Origin: Planctomycetota bacterium
Lineage (GTDB): Bacteria; Planctomycetota; Planctomycetia; Gemmatales; HRBIN36
Assembly (NCBI GenBank): GCA_014584395.1
Contig: JACTMY010000016.1
Location: forward strand, 1 to 64,000
Direction of reading: 5' to 3'
Length of the DNA: 64,000 bases
Position numbers and translations under genes: made by a program. Every line of letters begins with the position of its first letter. Within the stretch, counting starts at the first letter, position 1. Positions 62,524 through 64,000 of the stretch are shown here, piece after piece. Under the pieces are notes generated by a model, which did no database searches, was not told the origin of the DNA, and saw nothing but the letters and a program-made list of their open reading frames with translations.

Positions 62524-63474
62524 ATGCCGGCAACCATGACCTCCTCGACCTCCTCCTTGCTGCGATTCGACCAGGTCAGTAAATGGTACGGTCCGGTGAT
62601 CGGGCTGAACGAGGTGTCGTTGGATTTGGGGCCGGGCATCACGGGGCTGGTCGGGCCGAACGGCGCAGGCAAGAGCACCCTGATGAAGCTGGCTACGGGG
62701 CAGCTCCGGCCCGACCTGGGGACCGTGCGCATCAAGGGCCATGCCGCCTGGTCCAGCCAGGCCAAGCGTTTCCTCGGTTTCTGTCCCGAATCGGACCGCT
62801 TCTACGAGGAGATGTCGGGGCGGGCCTTCGTTCGCTGCATGGCGCGCCTGTTCGGTTTTTCCCGGCGCGAGGCGCGGCAGCGCACGGAAAGCACGCTCGC
62901 CCTCGTCGGCATGGAGGAGCGCTCGGAGCGGGCGATCCGGGGGTATTCCAAGGGCATGCGGCAGCGGATCAAGCTGGCCCAGGCGCTGGTCCACGATCCG
63001 GACCTCTTGATCCTGGACGAGCCGATGAACGGCATCGACCCGGTGGGCCGGCGCGAGTGGCACGATCTCTTCCAGAGATTGGCGGACCAGGGCAAGTCGA
63101 TCCTGCTCTCCAGCCATCAACTCGAGGAGCTGGAAAAGATCACCGACCGCATCATCGTCATGGCCCGGGGGTTGCTCGTGGCCCAGGGAACGGTGGCGGA
63201 GATTCGCGATTTGTTGGAAAACCAGCCCATGGCCGTGCGGATCGATTGCGATCAACCGCGGCGGCTGGCGGCGGCCCTGCTGCAGATGCCCTCGGTCCTG
63301 GGCGTGGAATTGGCCGAGCCGCACGGCGTGCTCACCCGCGCCAAGCATCCGCGTCTCTTTTTCCCGGCCCTGACCGCCCTGGTCGTCGAGGAAGGATTAA
63401 CCATCGACCGCATCGAAGCCCTGGACTACTCGGCCAAGGCGATCCTCGATTACTTCGTGAAAGGGGGGCGTTGA
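62524..63474 (+). CDS. ABC transporter ATP-binding protein (second pair)
   Basis: 316 residues; starts at 62524 and 62536 (MTSSTS...) both possible. Walker A GPNGAGKST (44-52), signature YSKGMRQRIKLAQ (about 140-152), Walker B LLILDEPMNGIDPVG and switch His in LLSSHQLEELEKI. Clearly homologous to the ATPase at 60384. Its stop overlaps the ATG of the following permease (TGATG), indicating translational coupling. The 19-base repeats lie just upstream of its start. Likely a second ABC-2 exporter of the same kind. Confidence 0.93.
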   Translation: MPATMTSSTSSLLRFDQVSKWYGPVIGLNEVSLDLGPGITGLVGPNGAGKSTLMKLATGQLRPDLGTVRIKGHAAWSSQAKRFLGFCPESDRFYEEMSGRAFVRCMARLFGFSRREARQRTESTLALVGMEERSERAIRGYSKGMRQRIKLAQALVHDPDLLILDEPMNGIDPVGRREWHDLFQRLADQGKSILLSSHQLEELEKITDRIIVMARGLLVAQGTVAEIRDLLENQPMAVRIDCDQPRRLAAALLQMPSVLGVELAEPHGVLTRAKHPRLFFPALTALVVEEGLTIDRIEALDYSAKAILDYFVKGGR

Positions 63475-64000
63475 TGGGGATGACGGGCTTTTGGCCCCTG
63501 TGGCGCGCCTGGTGGATGATCGTCCGGCTGGGGGCCAGCCGCATGATTTGGTCCATGCAAAGCCTGGCGGCCATGGCCATGGTGGCGGGAATGGCCGTCC
63601 TCGTCTTGATCGTGCGGCTGATGTTCGAACAGCGGCAGGAGATGGAGTTTCACGTCGTCTTCTTTGGCCAGCGCGTCCTCGATTTCATCTACCTGCGCTT
63701 CTTACTGCCGATGCTGTGCCTGTGTTACGGCACGCAGAGCCTGGGCGGCGATTGGGAGGAAAAAAGCCTGGTTTGGCTGCTCACTCGACCGGTGCCCCGT
63801 CCCTGGATCTACCTGGCCAAATACGCGGCGGCGCTGCCATTGACTTTGGGGTTGTCGCTGGGGGGGTTATTTTTGTTGGGGCTCGCCGGGGGGACGGCGG
63901 GCATGACGGCGGCCCTGGCCTTCTGGCCGGTGGTCGTCTGGGGATGCCTGGCGTACCTTGCCCTGTTTCTTTTCCTGGGGAGTTGGTTTCGCCGATCCAC
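63474..64000 (+). CDS. ABC-2 type transporter permease (partial, runs off the window)
   Basis: Starts at the ATG at 63474 that overlaps the stop of the upstream ATPase, and stays open to the window end (175 full codons). Hydrophobic helices at about residues 32-50 (AAMAMVAGMAVLVLIVRLM), 72-90 and from 115 on (LPLTLGLSLGGLFLLGL). The loop GDWEEKSLVWLLTRPVPRPW corresponds to the ABC-2 coupling region of its sister at 61358. Probable partner of the ATPase at 62524. Confidence 0.88.
   Translation, partial: MGMTGFWPLWRAWWMIVRLGASRMIWSMQSLAAMAMVAGMAVLVLIVRLMFEQRQEMEFHVVFFGQRVLDFIYLRFLLPMLCLCYGTQSLGGDWEEKSLVWLLTRPVPRPWIYLAKYAAALPLTLGLSLGGLFLLGLAGGTAGMTAALAFWPVVVWGCLAYLALFLFLGSWFRRS

Noticed and set aside
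61502-62533. 343-codon minus-strand frame
   Set aside because: It is the antisense of the ABC permease and has a biased, low-complexity composition.

Overview
The window looks like a chromosomal segment of a planctomycete, most likely of the Gemmata/Gemmataceae type. Supporting signs are a DUF1559 pseudopilin, DUF1573 and DUF2254 proteins, three Hanks-type Ser/Thr kinases carrying different C-terminal modules, an exosortase/PEP-CTERM sorting system, an LL-diaminopimelate aminotransferase, lipid A genes (lpxD, lpxI), DUF11-type secreted proteins and many large secreted or membrane proteins without a known function. The DNA is moderately GC-rich, genes lie in short operons on both strands, and I see no phage, insertion sequence, rRNA or CRISPR array.

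Layout. 1-3181 (minus): an operon of a ten-cysteine secreted peptide, a LolA-like secreted protein, a DUF1573 protein and a pseudopilin cut by the window edge. 3322-9431: esterase, hpt-gcvPB-lipoyl/octanoyl ligase operon, PaaK/CapK-like adenylate-forming enzyme, DUF1810 and a small membrane protein. 9641-13076: clpB behind an inverted repeat and a consensus sigma-54 promoter, then a histidine phosphatase whose ribosome-binding site lies inside the clpB terminator stem. 13122-20140: kinase with a DUF1080-like C-terminus, AlkA-type glycosylase, lpxI, lpxD, membrane coiled-coil protein. 20179-24137: metH and, upstream of it, a probable structured non-coding RNA (6S-like) with its own promoter and terminator. 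24294-30090: thioredoxin-TPR, TPR, M42 peptidase, greA, FHA protein, double-wHTH GntR regulator, tRNA-Arg(TCT). 30142-34887: nfo and three secreted proteins. 34986-40675: beta-helix receptor kinase, soluble kinase, dapL. 40746-50811: polytopic membrane protein, 1371-residue TPR protein, exosortase-EpsI fusion and two divergent PEP-CTERM proteins. 51326-60069: conserved hypothetical, TAT-exported Gfo/Idh/MocA oxidoreductase, secreted protein, DUF2254, PPK2, a third PEP-CTERM protein (glucose/sorbosone dehydrogenase fold), zinc-ribbon/DUF4359, peptidoglycan-binding/HExxH protein. 60384-64000: two ABC ATPase-permease pairs, the last permease cut by the edge.

How parts fit. The exosortase, its TPR neighbour and three PEP-CTERM substrates form a protein-sorting and surface-anchoring system. 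Kinases plus the FHA protein suggest phospho-Thr signalling. gcvPB and the lipoate-type ligase serve the glycine cleavage system. lpxD/lpxI belong to lipid A synthesis. Several genes (clpB certainly the best; DUF2254, a kinase and the PEP-CTERM dehydrogenase more weakly) carry -24/-12 sigma-54-like promoters, hinting at RpoN control of stress and envelope genes. Functional calls rest on motif recognition by eye, with no database search.
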